Assembly (NCBI GenBank): GCA_964441025.1
Contig: CAYTXG010000027.1
Span: forward strand, 1 to 18,788
Direction of reading: 5' to 3'
From: JAAZIN01 sp964441025
GTDB lineage: Bacteria > Bacillota > Dethiobacteria > DTU022
DNA: 18,788 nucleotides
Part shown: positions 1 to 7,765 of the stretch, piece by piece
Layout: each line of letters starts with the position of its first letter
Numbering within the stretch: position 1 is the stretch's first letter
Position numbers and translations under genes: made by a program
Notes under the pieces: generated by a model
What the model saw: only the letters and a program-made list of their open reading frames with translations
Told to the model about the DNA's origin: nothing
The model's database searches: none

Positions 1-1
1 C

Positions 2-682
2 AGAATTCCCAGGCGCAGCCTGGGCTCCGCTGCCATTCTCCTGGGCGCAGCGCTGGTGCTGACCTGCCTGCTGTTGTCGGTACAGCCTTTTTACACTCTT
101 GCCGGACCAGCCGGTGAAAATGGGGAAAGGCACTGCCGGATTACCGTCTCCCCGGACACCCTGTTCGAACTGGGGAATCTCAATCCAGGCGACTCATACC
201 GCCGTACGCTTACCGTAACCGATGAAGGGGATCTGCCGGCCTATCTCTGGCTCAGGCATGAATGGGTTGACGGCGATCCGCTCCCCGGGGAGCCGGGGGA
301 TCTCTTTTCTCAGCTGTTGCTGAACATAAGCTGGCGCAATATCACCCTGTACAACGGACCGGCGGAGGGACTGGCGGAACCGCTGAATATCAGCGCCAAA
401 ATCGGACCGGTTCGCCCCGGACAAACGCTTGATCTTGACTTTTTCATATTTCTGCCCGGGCCGCCGACGGGCAACGAATTCCAGGGCTCCACGGTGACGA
501 CAAAGATCATCTTGATCACTGCCTGCGGTAATGGGGAAGAGGATCCGCCTGATCCGCCGGGGACCGATCCGCCCGATCTGCCCCGGACGGGAGGGCTTAC
601 CCTCGTGCTGCTCCTTCTCCTCGGCTTTATATTTATACTGCTGGGCCTGTTGCTGAAAAGAAAAGCCGCAGAGGAAAAATAA
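2..682 (+). CDS. TasA/camelysin-like LPxTG surface protein (5' partial)
   Basis: The reading frame is open from the left window edge. The codons before the first possible start (GTG at 56) encode an Arg-rich stretch followed by hydrophobic residues, as in a signal peptide, so the true start lies upstream. Numbering from GTG56, the hydrophobic core runs to about residue 17 and cleavage is likely near LAG. The middle (about 27-157) has an LNPGD turn, an LNISW/LYNGP segment and a GNEFQGSTV segment typical of TasA/CalY-type matrix proteins. A Pro/Asp-rich spacer leads to LPRTG (175-179), a transmembrane stretch (about 181-200) and a KRK tail, which is a sortase sorting signal. The inferred role is a cell-wall-anchored surface or biofilm matrix protein. 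Known TasA homologues usually lack an LPxTG anchor. A c-di-GMP riboswitch follows. The fold call is by motif resemblance only. Confidence 0.72.
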   Translation, partial: RIPRRSLGSAAILLGAALVLTCLLLSVQPFYTLAGPAGENGERHCRITVSPDTLFELGNLNPGDSYRRTLTVTDEGDLPAYLWLRHEWVDGDPLPGEPGDLFSQLLLNISWRNITLYNGPAEGLAEPLNISAKIGPVRPGQTLDLDFFIFLPGPPTGNEFQGSTVTTKIILITACGNGEEDPPDPPGTDPPDLPRTGGLTLVLLLLLGFIFILLGLLLKRKAAEEK

Positions 683-711
683 TAAAAAATAATAAAAAAT
701 AATGCTTGCCA
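683..711 (+). repeat. A-rich 10-bp-period repeat upstream of riboswitch promoter
   Basis: The stretch from the stop codon of the surface protein to the -35 box is almost pure A/T and repeats the unit ATAATAAAAA about two and a half times. It sits where an UP element would lie for the promoter at 706-735. An UP-element role is inference; the repetition is seen directly. Confidence 0.4.
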
Positions 712-735
712 TATTCCGGCTGCATGTGCTAAAAT
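706..735 (+). promoter_or_regulatory. Sigma-A-type promoter for riboswitch 1
   Basis: A -35 box TTGCCA (706-711) and a -10 box TAAAAT (730-735) are separated by 18 bp, and a TG one base upstream of the -10 makes it an extended -10. Transcription would begin near 742, just before the aptamer. Confidence 0.6.
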
Positions 736-748
736 AAATATGAAATAT

Positions 749-845
749 CAGCCTGACAGACAAGGGCAAACCTGTTGAGAAGCAGGGACGCAAAGCCATG
801 GGTCTTAAGTCCGTTATACCGGGACAAGATCGCCAGGTTGCCGAA
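749..845 (+). promoter_or_regulatory. c-di-GMP-I (GEMM-I) riboswitch aptamer, copy 1
   Basis: The conserved GEMM-I core is present: GGGCAAACC (764-772), a GAGA (GNRA) loop in the first hairpin, GGGACGCAAAGCC (785-797), a GGTCTTAAG segment matching the tetraloop-receptor side, and GCCAGGTTGCCGAA at the 3' end. A closing P1 helix can form between CAGCCT (749-754) and AGGTTG (835-840). Known family members bind cyclic di-GMP. The element lies between the surface-protein gene and the transglutaminase-like gene, whose leader it occupies. Confidence 0.88.
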
Positions 846-874
846 TTGCAGGTTATTTTTATTTCGGCTTGGCG

Positions 875-896
875 GTCCCTCAAAAAAAGGAGGGAC
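875..896 (+). promoter_or_regulatory. Hairpin sequestering the ribosome binding site (riboswitch 1 output)
   Basis: GTCCCTC (875-881) is perfectly complementary to GAGGGAC (890-896) across an A-rich loop. The 3' arm contains most of the AAGGAGGG ribosome binding site for the ATG at 903, so folding would hide it. A second hairpin (831-845 with 863-874) competes with the aptamer P1 helix. The GTCCCT arm is also complementary to AGGGAC (784-789) inside the aptamer, which offers a ligand-dependent switch. No good T-tract follows, so translational control is more likely than termination. Confidence 0.6.
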
Positions 897-902
897 TATT
901 TT

Positions 903-2012
903 ATGGAGACAAACAGGCGCAGACGCTTATCTCTCATTGTTGCTGTAATCATATTGATGTTTCCAGCTTTTTGTTGCAGCCCCACCGAAGAGTGCCCCGG
1001 CTTTCCCCTGCTGGAGGCCGGGAAAGGGAGCAGGCCCGGGGAAATTGTAAAAGCGGATCTTAGTATTGATCTGGCGCCCGTGGGCGGTTCGGAATCGCCG
1101 CTTGCAGCTGATGCTGAAAATCCCCCGTCCAACACGACGACAGGCATGAGAGGGAAGGCGGAGGGTTACGGCAGCGGCGCCGGTCCGGTTGAAGGGAATA
1201 CGGCAAAGGAGCCGGAAGCACGGGAGAGAAAAAGCAAAACACCCTCCAGGGAGGAAGCGGGACAGGCAGAGCCGGTTCCCAGGCCGGAGAAGACTCCGGC
1301 GCCTCAAAGGGCAGCCGCTCCCCCGGCGGAACCGCCGCCCGCGCCGTCACCGGCGCCTGCGGCTCCTGTCACCTACCAGTGGCGCGGCGCCCATCAGGTT
1401 ACTTTCAGATCGGAAGTGCATGTAACCAACACGGGAAGTGAAAGGGCCGAAAATGTTTGGGTGGACCTGCCGATGCTGGAGAACAGCTCGCCGTACCAGG
1501 ATACAAAGCTGCTATCAACCAATTATGAACCGGCCTATATGTGCGGCAGAATCGGCAGTTTTGGGGTGGGAGATATTGAACCAGGGGCAAGTGTTATTAT
1601 TCAAACAGACTATGCAATAACGATTCGACCTCTAACTATAAATTCAAGCAATGAAACGATAGAAAAAGCACGGCGGGTCTACCTGCAATACTCCGGTAGC
1701 GGAAACTGCTTTGAGCTTGCAAACGGTTTTGTCAGGCGCTGCCGGGAGCTGGGAGTGAGCGCTCGATTGGTCAACGGTTTCACCGGCGCCAGGGGGTGCA
1801 ACATCGGCGCCGGCTCCCTGGAAGGCCGCCGGCACAGCTGGGCGGAATTCTATGTTGACGGATTGGGATGGGTGCCCGTTGATCTTACGTTCAAATACTT
1901 TGCTGATTTTCCCTGTGCCTCGCATGTTGTGGAGACCTATGCCGACGAACCGGTCAAGGCCTATCACCTGGGCGGCAAAATCAGCATGAAATGGAACAAC
2001 ATGATCCTGTAG
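903..2012 (+). CDS. Secreted transglutaminase-like (cysteine protease fold) protein
   Basis: This 369-residue protein has an N-terminal RRRR patch and a hydrophobic signal segment (about 9-24) ending in FCC. That is not a canonical lipobox, so export is likely but lipidation is uncertain. Residues 60-155 are a low-complexity Pro/Ala/Glu/Lys linker suited to spanning a cell wall. The C-terminal part (about 158-369) has a beta-rich region then a transglutaminase-like core with the expected triad: Cys269 (GNCFELA), His311 (RHSWAEF) and Asp327 (PVDLTF). The family includes protein cross-linking enzymes and peptidases; the substrate here is unknown. ATG903 was chosen because it follows AAGGAGGG by 8 bases; the upstream in-frame ATG at 798 lies inside the riboswitch. 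The c-di-GMP riboswitch and the adjacent surface protein suggest a job in cell-surface or biofilm assembly. Confidence 0.82.
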   Translation: METNRRRRLSLIVAVIILMFPAFCCSPTEECPGFPLLEAGKGSRPGEIVKADLSIDLAPVGGSESPLAADAENPPSNTTTGMRGKAEGYGSGAGPVEGNTAKEPEARERKSKTPSREEAGQAEPVPRPEKTPAPQRAAAPPAEPPPAPSPAPAAPVTYQWRGAHQVTFRSEVHVTNTGSERAENVWVDLPMLENSSPYQDTKLLSTNYEPAYMCGRIGSFGVGDIEPGASVIIQTDYAITIRPLTINSSNETIEKARRVYLQYSGSGNCFELANGFVRRCRELGVSARLVNGFTGARGCNIGAGSLEGRRHSWAEFYVDGLGWVPVDLTFKYFADFPCASHVVETYADEPVKAYHLGGKISMKWNNMIL

Positions 2013-2057
2013 GCACCAAAACAGGGCGCTGCCTTTCCCGGCTTATGTATAAAATAT

Positions 2058-2092
2058 CCCCCCCGGTGGAAAATTTAACCGGGGGGTTTTTT
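2058..2092 (+). terminator. Intrinsic terminator abutting the PBP start codon
   Basis: CCCCCCGGT (2059-2067) pairs perfectly with ACCGGGGGG (2078-2086) across a 10-base loop, followed at once by six T residues (2087-2092). The ATG of the penicillin-binding protein starts at the next base. It would end transcripts from the transglutaminase gene, and its G-run is the only ribosome-binding-site-like sequence for the next gene, so it may act as an attenuator. Confidence 0.75.
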
Positions 2093-3730
2093 ATGGGCCT
2101 TGACGACTGCCGGCGAAGAGCTCTCCGGCTGCTCCTGCTCTTTGCCTGCTGTTTCGCGCTTCTCGGCGGCAGGCTGTTCTACCTGCAGGTGCTGCGGGGC
2201 GAATCTCTCTCCCGGCAGGCGGTGCGGCAGCGTTTCCAGGCCGTGCAGCTTAACGACGGCCGCGGCGATATCCAGGACCGCCACGGTTTTTCCCTTCTTG
2301 ACGGCAGGCGCCGCCTGGGTCTGCTGGCTTTCCCCACGCAGTACCGCGGCCGGGAAGATGAAATTATCCGTGGCCTCTCCATGCTGAAGGGGATTGGCGG
2401 CATTGCCTCCCCGCCGCATGAAACCCTGCCTTTTTGGGTGGAACCGGAGATCAGCGGCTCCCAGGCGGCGGCCATAGCAGCCTATCCCGGTCTCGTCGCC
2501 GCAGAAAGGCGGGAACGATACGGCCCGGGGACCCTGGCTTCACATGTCATCGGCTACATGATCGAGAGCGAGGGCCGGGGGGCCTGCGGCATTGAAGGAG
2601 CCCTTGACCGGACCCTCTCCCTGGGCCAGCAGAAAACAATCGGAGCGGTGGTTGACCGGAAGGGGCGGCTTATACCCGGGTTGGGCTATCGCGAAAAGCT
2701 TGAGCCCGGCTCTCCGAAAAATGTGCTTCTTACCCTGGACCTGGAGCTGCAGCGCCGGGTGGAGCAGATTATGGACCGCCGCATCGGGCGGGGGGCGGTG
2801 GTGGTAATTGATCCCGACAGCGGCGACATCCTGGCCATGGCCAGCCGTCCGGATTTCAAGGCCTCTTCCCTCTCTTCCTATCTGCAGGAGAGCAACGGGG
2901 CCTTGATCAACCGCGCCCTTTGCGCCTGGCAGCCGGGCTCCCTGTTTAAAATAGTCGTGGCCGCAGCCGCCCTTGAAGAGGGGCGGGCTTCACTCTTTCA
3001 AAATTTTAGCTGCTCCGGCGGGCTTGACGTGGATGGGCTGTACTTCCCCTGCTCCAACCTGCACCACAAGTCGGAGCTCACCCTTGTCGAGGCTTTTGCC
3101 CATTCCTGCAACAGCGTATTTATTGAGCTGGCCCTGGAGCTGGGTCCGGATAAAGTGACCGGCTATGCCCGCCGCTTCGGGCTGGGAGAGACCTGCGGCC
3201 TGCCGCTGGCTGAAGAGGAGGCGGGGAATATACCCCTGCCGGAAGAGCTGTATTCGCGGAGAGCGCAGGCCAATATCGCAATAGGGCAGGGAGAGGTGAT
3301 GGTGACGCCGCTCCAGGCCGCGGCGATGATGGCTGCCCTGGCCAACGGAGGCCGGCGGTTACAGCCGCGCCTGGTTCTGGCGCTGACCGACGGCCAGGGG
3401 CGGGAAACGGCCCGTTTCTGGAGCGGGCAGGGTGAAAGAGTCCTCAGCCGCGCTACCGTGAACAAGCTGAAATACATGCTGCATGAGGTTGTGGCCCGGG
3501 GGACGGCCCGGTCCGCCGGCGCCACTGCGGCCCCGGCGGCGGCGAAAACGGGCACCGCCGAGAGCGGGCGTTACATCAATGGGCGGGAGGCGCTCAATTA
3601 CTGGATTGCCGGCTTCTATCCGCTGGAGCAGGCCCGTGCCGCAGTGGCTGTCTTCGCCGATGATCTCAAGGAAGGCACGGTCAAAGACGTTTTCGGTGAG
3701 ATCATCCAATACATTGAAAACAACCCCTGA
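2093..3730 (+). CDS. Class B penicillin-binding protein (peptidoglycan transpeptidase)
   Basis: This 545-residue protein has a short basic cytoplasmic N-terminus, one membrane anchor (about 11-27), a dimerisation/pedestal region, and a transpeptidase domain from about residue 220. The active-site motifs are all present: Ser283-x-x-Lys286 (PGSLFK), Ser338-Cys-Asn340 and Lys485-Thr-Gly (AKTGTAES). It would cross-link peptidoglycan stem peptides outside the membrane. It resembles the FtsI/PBP2/SpoVD group but at 545 residues is compact and has no visible C-terminal PASTA domain, so no gene symbol is given. Start ATG2093 gives a standard N-terminus; the frame is open back to ATG1991, but that start would translate through the terminator hairpin. 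No AGGAGG precedes 2093, only a G-run within the terminator stem, so expression may be weak or regulated. Confidence 0.9.
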   Translation: MGLDDCRRRALRLLLLFACCFALLGGRLFYLQVLRGESLSRQAVRQRFQAVQLNDGRGDIQDRHGFSLLDGRRRLGLLAFPTQYRGREDEIIRGLSMLKGIGGIASPPHETLPFWVEPEISGSQAAAIAAYPGLVAAERRERYGPGTLASHVIGYMIESEGRGACGIEGALDRTLSLGQQKTIGAVVDRKGRLIPGLGYREKLEPGSPKNVLLTLDLELQRRVEQIMDRRIGRGAVVVIDPDSGDILAMASRPDFKASSLSSYLQESNGALINRALCAWQPGSLFKIVVAAAALEEGRASLFQNFSCSGGLDVDGLYFPCSNLHHKSELTLVEAFAHSCNSVFIELALELGPDKVTGYARRFGLGETCGLPLAEEEAGNIPLPEELYSRRAQANIAIGQGEVMVTPLQAAAMMAALANGGRRLQPRLVLALTDGQGRETARFWSGQGERVLSRATVNKLKYMLHEVVARGTARSAGATAAPAAAKTGTAESGRYINGREALNYWIAGFYPLEQARAAVAVFADDLKEGTVKDVFGEIIQYIENNP

Positions 3731-3783
3731 CCAGCCACGGGGACGGGGGCATTGGCAGGTGGGGGTTTTTCGTTGTGTGTGGC

Positions 3784-3802
3784 GGGCGACCACAGGTCGC
3801 CC
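3784..3802. repeat. Palindromic intergenic repeat, TGTAGGGGCG family
   Basis: GGGCGACC (3784-3791) and GGTCGCCC (3795-3802) form a perfect 8-bp stem with a 3-base loop. Read on the minus strand it begins GTAGGGGCG, the same opening as the tandem repeats at 11221-11523 but with a different inner stem. It lies between convergent genes and lacks a T-tract. Confidence 0.55.
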
Positions 3803-3836
3803 CTACGGCAAGGGGCTGTGGCAGTACAAAGTTGTG

Positions 3837-3859
3837 GGGGCGGCCCTTGCGGCCGCCCC
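3837..3859. repeat. GC-rich palindromic hairpin in the PBP/FDH convergent gap
   Basis: GGGGCGGCC (3837-3845) pairs with GGCCGCCCC (3851-3859), a 9-bp GC stem with a 5-base loop. With the repeat at 3784-3802 it fills most of the 188-bp gap between convergent genes and could limit transcription from both sides. A smaller palindrome, AGGTCT-C-AGACCT, lies at 3884-3896. Confidence 0.45.
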
Positions 3860-3918
3860 ACAGTATATACATTATCGCTCCCCAGGTCTCAGACCTCCGA
3901 CGATCGACCTTGAACCAA

Positions 3919-4680
3919 CTAGGCGCTTTCTTTTTTTGAATCCCCCCTGTTGACCAGTAGAGCAAAGAAGGCGGCGATGATTACGAAAATCCGCACAGGT
4001 TTGAAAATGTAGTCCCAGATATGGGCGGAGAACCTGACTTTCGGGCTCTCCGGCAGCCCGTAGGCTTCGGGGCTGTCAGCCAGCACATAGACCATGCCCA
4101 GGCCGCTCAGCTCCTCAATGCCGTAAGCAGTGGCGTTGACATTGCCTGCTTTTTTCAGCCTGGCTATCCTCTTCTGGGCCTCCCTGATCAGATCGGCCCG
4201 TTCGCCGTAGGTGATGGCCCCGGTAGGGCAGGTTTTGGCGCAGGCCGGAATCTCGCCGTTGGAAATGCGATCATAACAGAATGTGCATTTGCGGGCTACG
4301 TTTGCCGCCTGATCAAAACCGATCACCTGGTAAGTGCAGTTGGCGGCGCAGTAGTTGCAGCCGATGCAGCGTTCGGGGTCGATCCTGACTGTCCCGAACT
4401 CGGTCCTGTAGATGGCGTTGGCCGGGCAGACCATCATGCAGGCCGCCTCGGTGCAGTGCATGCAGCCCTGCTTGGCAAAGAGCCAGCGCACCTTGCCGTT
4501 ATCCTCATGCTCCCGGAAGACGATCTTGGTCCAGGTAATGGGGGAGAAATGCGCCGGGTTCTCGTAGCTCCCGGTGAACTCCGTTTTCTCGGCAGGCAGC
4601 TGGTTCCACTGCTTGCAGGCGGCCTGGCAGGCCCGGCAGCCAATGCACAGGCTGGTATCGATAAGCATAGATTTCTGCAT
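3919..4680 (-). CDS. Formate dehydrogenase iron-sulfur (beta) subunit with C-terminal membrane anchor
   Basis: This 253-residue electron-transfer subunit has sixteen cysteines in four [4Fe-4S] motifs: Cys12/15/18/22, Cys73/76/81/85, Cys105/108/111/115 and Cys132/135/147/151. A hydrophobic helix at about 226-243 anchors the C-terminus, as in FdnH/FdoH of respiratory formate dehydrogenases. It should carry electrons from the catalytic subunit to a membrane partner. Its ATG lies one base after the stop of the alpha-subunit gene, and its AAGGAGGG ribosome binding site is inside the last codons of that gene, so the two are translationally coupled. It has no signal peptide and would be co-exported with the Tat-bearing alpha subunit, by analogy with FdnGH. 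No cytochrome b (FdnI) gene follows; the next gene downstream is convergent. Confidence 0.9.
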   Translation of the reverse strand: MQKSMLIDTSLCIGCRACQAACKQWNQLPAEKTEFTGSYENPAHFSPITWTKIVFREHEDNGKVRWLFAKQGCMHCTEAACMMVCPANAIYRTEFGTVRIDPERCIGCNYCAANCTYQVIGFDQAANVARKCTFCYDRISNGEIPACAKTCPTGAITYGERADLIREAQKRIARLKKAGNVNATAYGIEELSGLGMVYVLADSPEAYGLPESPKVRFSAHIWDYIFKPVRIFVIIAAFFALLVNRGDSKKESA

Positions 4681-4681
4681 T

Positions 4682-7600
4682 TTAAACCACCCTCCTTATA
4701 TTGCAGAGGAATGCCTTAGACTCTGGAATGGTGGTGTTGGCATCGCCGATGGAGGGGCTGAGGTCATTGGTGACCGCTCCTCTGGACATGCCGCAATACC
4801 CCCAGTGGAACGGCATTCCAACGATGTGTTTCTTCTCACCGTTGATCATCATCGGCTTGAGACGCGGGGTCACGCAGGCCTTGGCCTCGATGCCGCCCTG
4901 GACACCGTTGTTGGCCAGGCGTTTGCTTTCGATAAAGACCATGTCGCCGTTGGCGATACCCAGCTCGCCGGCCAGCTCCTCGTCGATCTCGATAAAGAGT
5001 TCGGGCATGATCTCGTTCAGCCAGGGCATGTTCCGCGTCATGATGCCCGACTGGTAGTGTTCGGTGACCCGGTACGTGCTCATAATATAGGGGTATTTCT
5101 GCCTGTCGGCATCGGTGACGGCAAGCAGATCGGGATACCAGCGTTTGCTCACCGGGTTGAAGGTGGCTTCGGGGTAAAGCAGGTTCGGCACCGGGCTTTC
5201 AGCGGGTTCGTAATGGATGGCCAGCGGCCCGTCGGCCAGGGTCAGGGAAAACAGGGAGCCCACCCCGTCGGGCAGCATGATATAGGGATTTTCCTTGACC
5301 TGCTCGTAATCCCAGGAACCGGGCCAGTCGTTGATATCCAGCTTCTTTACCAGGTTGCCATCCTCATCCCACCAGAACATCTGCAGCTCCGGGTTCCAGG
5401 GATTACCATCCCGATCGGCGGAGCAGCGGTTGTACACGATGCGCCGGTTCAGCGGCCAGACAAAGGACCACCCCAGGTTGGAGCCGATCCCCTCTTTCTC
5501 CTTGATCCTGCTCTTGCAGGCCGGGTTGTCGTAGTTGTTGTAGTAGCCGCTGTAAAGCCAGTTGCCGCAGGCGGTGGAGCCATCGTCCTGGAGCCCCACA
5601 AAATTGGTCAGCAGTTCGCCGTCCTCCACGGTATAGCCATTCAGGTCCTTGCAAACTTTGACAATATCCACCCCATCGTGATTCATATCGTCTGCGTAGT
5701 CCCACTTCATCTTGACGATGGGATCGGGGAAGACGGCGTTTGCATCGGCCCTGTAAGCTTCCTGCAGCTTGCTGAAGAGCTCAAAGGCGATCTGCAGGTC
5801 CGACCGGCATTCTCCGGGCGGATCCTGCGCCTTCCAGCGCCACTGGATCCAGCGCCCGCTGTTGGCGATGGTCCCTTCACGCTCATAGGAGCATGTTGCC
5901 GGGAGCAGGAAAACCTCGGTATCTATCTCCGCCGGGTTGGTGCCGGGCGCCTTCCAGAAAGCGCAGGTTTCATTCTCGAAAATATCCACGCCCACAAGCC
6001 AGTCCAGCTTGCTCTGGTAATGACGCTTGTGGCCCGCCGAGGGTCCGCTTACCGCCGGGTTGTCCGCCCAGCAGATCATGCCCTTGATTTCACCTTCCCC
6101 CATGTACTTGTAGGCGCCGATATGGGAATGGTCGCGGTTATCCACCTTGGGCAGATAGTCGTAGCAGAAATCATTTTCCGCTGTGGCGTAATCGCCCCAG
6201 AATGCCTTGAGCAGGCTGGCCATGTACTTGGGCTTGTTTACCCACCAGCTTTTAGCCGGCGTCTCCTTTTCGTTGTAATCGGCCAGCGTGGGATGCACAG
6301 CCGCCTTCGGTGCGTTCAGATAGCCGGGAATGATATGGTAGAGAATGGCCATATCGGTGGAGCCCTGGACATTGGACTGGCCGCGTTGCGCATTCACTCC
6401 GCCGCCGGGGATGCCCATGTTTCCCAGAAGCAGCTGCACCATGGCGCAAGCCCGCACATTCTGCGAGCCGTGGGTGAACTGGGTGATGCCCATGGCGTAC
6501 ATGATATTGCCGGCCTTCTCCCTAGCGCCGGTGCTGCCGTAAAGCTTGTATGACTCCTCCAGGACCGCAGCATCGCAGCCGGTGATATTGCTGACCATCT
6601 CCAGCGTGTAGCGGGAATAGAAGCGCTTCATCACCTGGAAGACGCAGTGGGGGTCCTGCAGGGTGAGGTCCTTCATTACATTGCCCGCGGCGTCCTTGCG
6701 GTAGTTCCAGGTTTCCTTGTCATACTTGATCGGCTTATCCGGGGCATCCTCCTCCGCTCCGCTGAAAAGCCCTGCATTCTCATCCCAGGTGAAATCTTCG
6801 CGCAGCAGGTACGAGGCGTTCGTGTAATACTGGACGTACTCTTCCTGATAAAGCTCGTTCTCCATGATATAGCTCATCATTCCGCCCAGGTAGGCGATAT
6901 TGGTGCCGGGGCGGATGGGCACATGCAGGTCGGCCACCGCCGCAGTGCGGGTGACTCGCGGATCCACCACCATGAGCCTGGCCCCGCGGTTGGCGCGGGC
7001 ATGCTCTATCCATTTCATGGAGATGGGGTGGTTTTCAGCGGTATTGCCGCCGATATTCATGAACACATCACTGTTCCGGTAATCGACCCAGTGATTGGTC
7101 ATGCAGCCTCTTCCAAACGTGGCGCCGAGACCGGCGACCGTGGAAGAGTGTCAGAGGCGGGCGCAGTGATCTATATTGACCAGGCCCAACCCCCGCGCGA
7201 TCTTGTGAAAAAGGTAATTCTCCTCGTTGGTACAGAAGGCGCTGCCAAGCCAGGAGATGGCATTGGTGCGGTTCACGGTAACGCCGTTTTCATCCGTTGT
7301 CTCGAAGTGGGCGTCCCGCGTCTCCTTGATTTTTTTGACGATCTGCTCGTACATCCAGTCCCAGCTTTTCTCCTCCCACCTGTCGCTCCCCGGAGCCCGG
7401 TACAGCGGCCGGGTAAGGCGGTTGGGGTTGGGCCTGGGCCTCCCCTTGGCATCGTAGATATAAGAGATATTGTAAAGGGAGCTTCCCTTGCTGCAGAGAG
7501 ATCCCTCATTGATCGGGTTGTCGGGGTCACCCTCGGTGTTTATGACCACACCGTCTTTCACCGAACATATTATCCCGCAGCCGACACCGCAGAATGTGCA

Positions 7601-7741
7601 GATGGTCGGCACCTCGCGGGCGTAGTACACGCGAATTTGCTCGGCCGCCGCAGCTTTGCCCTGTAAGCCTGCTCCGGCCAGGGCCGAGGCGGCTGCCGTA
7701 GCGCCGGTTAATTTTAAGAAACTTCGACGTGAAAGCTTCAT
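4682..7741 (-). CDS. Selenocysteine formate dehydrogenase, catalytic (alpha) subunit, Tat-exported
   Basis: This is a molybdopterin (Mo or W) formate dehydrogenase of about 1019 residues, oxidising formate to CO2 outside the membrane. The N-terminus has a twin-arginine signal (SRRSFLK, then a hydrophobic Ala-rich stretch). Cys48, Cys51, Cys55 and Cys83 bind a [4Fe-4S] cluster. An in-frame TGA at 7153-7151 (residue 197) falls in the context HCARL-U-HSSTVAG, followed by TFGRG and TNHW, the standard selenocysteine site of this family. Reading through joins the two open halves (7753-7151 and 7150-4682) without any frameshift. Later motifs such as LLLGNMGIPGGGVNA and RGQSNVQG fit FdnG/FdoG-type enzymes. 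ATG7741 gives the usual Tat N-terminus; GTG7753 is an in-frame alternative but sits only a base or two from AAGGGGG. RnfD ends 25 bp upstream, so it is co-transcribed with rnfCD. Confidence 0.93.
7108..7148 (-). other. Bacterial SECIS-like element for selenocysteine insertion
   Basis: Starting two bases after the UGA (7153-7151), the mRNA can fold with CTCTTCCA (7148-7141) paired to TGGAAGAG (7115-7108) and an apical GCCG-GTCT-CGGC stem-loop (7135-7124). The apical loop carries a GGTCT sequence like the GGUCU of the E. coli fdhF SECIS. In known systems SelB binds this loop to deliver Sec-tRNA. Confidence 0.8.
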
Positions 7742-7765
7742 GGATTCAGTCACACCCCCTTGAGA

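Noticed and set aside
798..902. ATG798 as start of the transglutaminase-like protein
   Set aside because: It lies within the riboswitch aptamer and has no ribosome binding site; ATG903 has one and begins a signal peptide.
2048..2053. TATAAA as a -10 box for the PBP gene
   Set aside because: There is no acceptable -35 at normal spacing, so it is not listed as a promoter.
1991..2092. Upstream ATG1991 as the start of the penicillin-binding protein
   Set aside because: It adds 34 residues encoded largely by the terminator hairpin and places a non-family extension before a standard N-terminus. I keep it only as an alternative.
4574..6553. 659-codon open frame on the plus strand (also 6647-7666, 9161-10261 and 12597-13289)
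   Set aside because: They lie opposite clearly recognised genes, show no family motifs and reflect GC-rich codon use of the minus-strand genes.
7103..7153. Formate dehydrogenase as a pseudogene split by a stop codon
   Set aside because: Both halves are in the same frame, the stop is UGA at the known selenocysteine site, and a SECIS-like hairpin follows.
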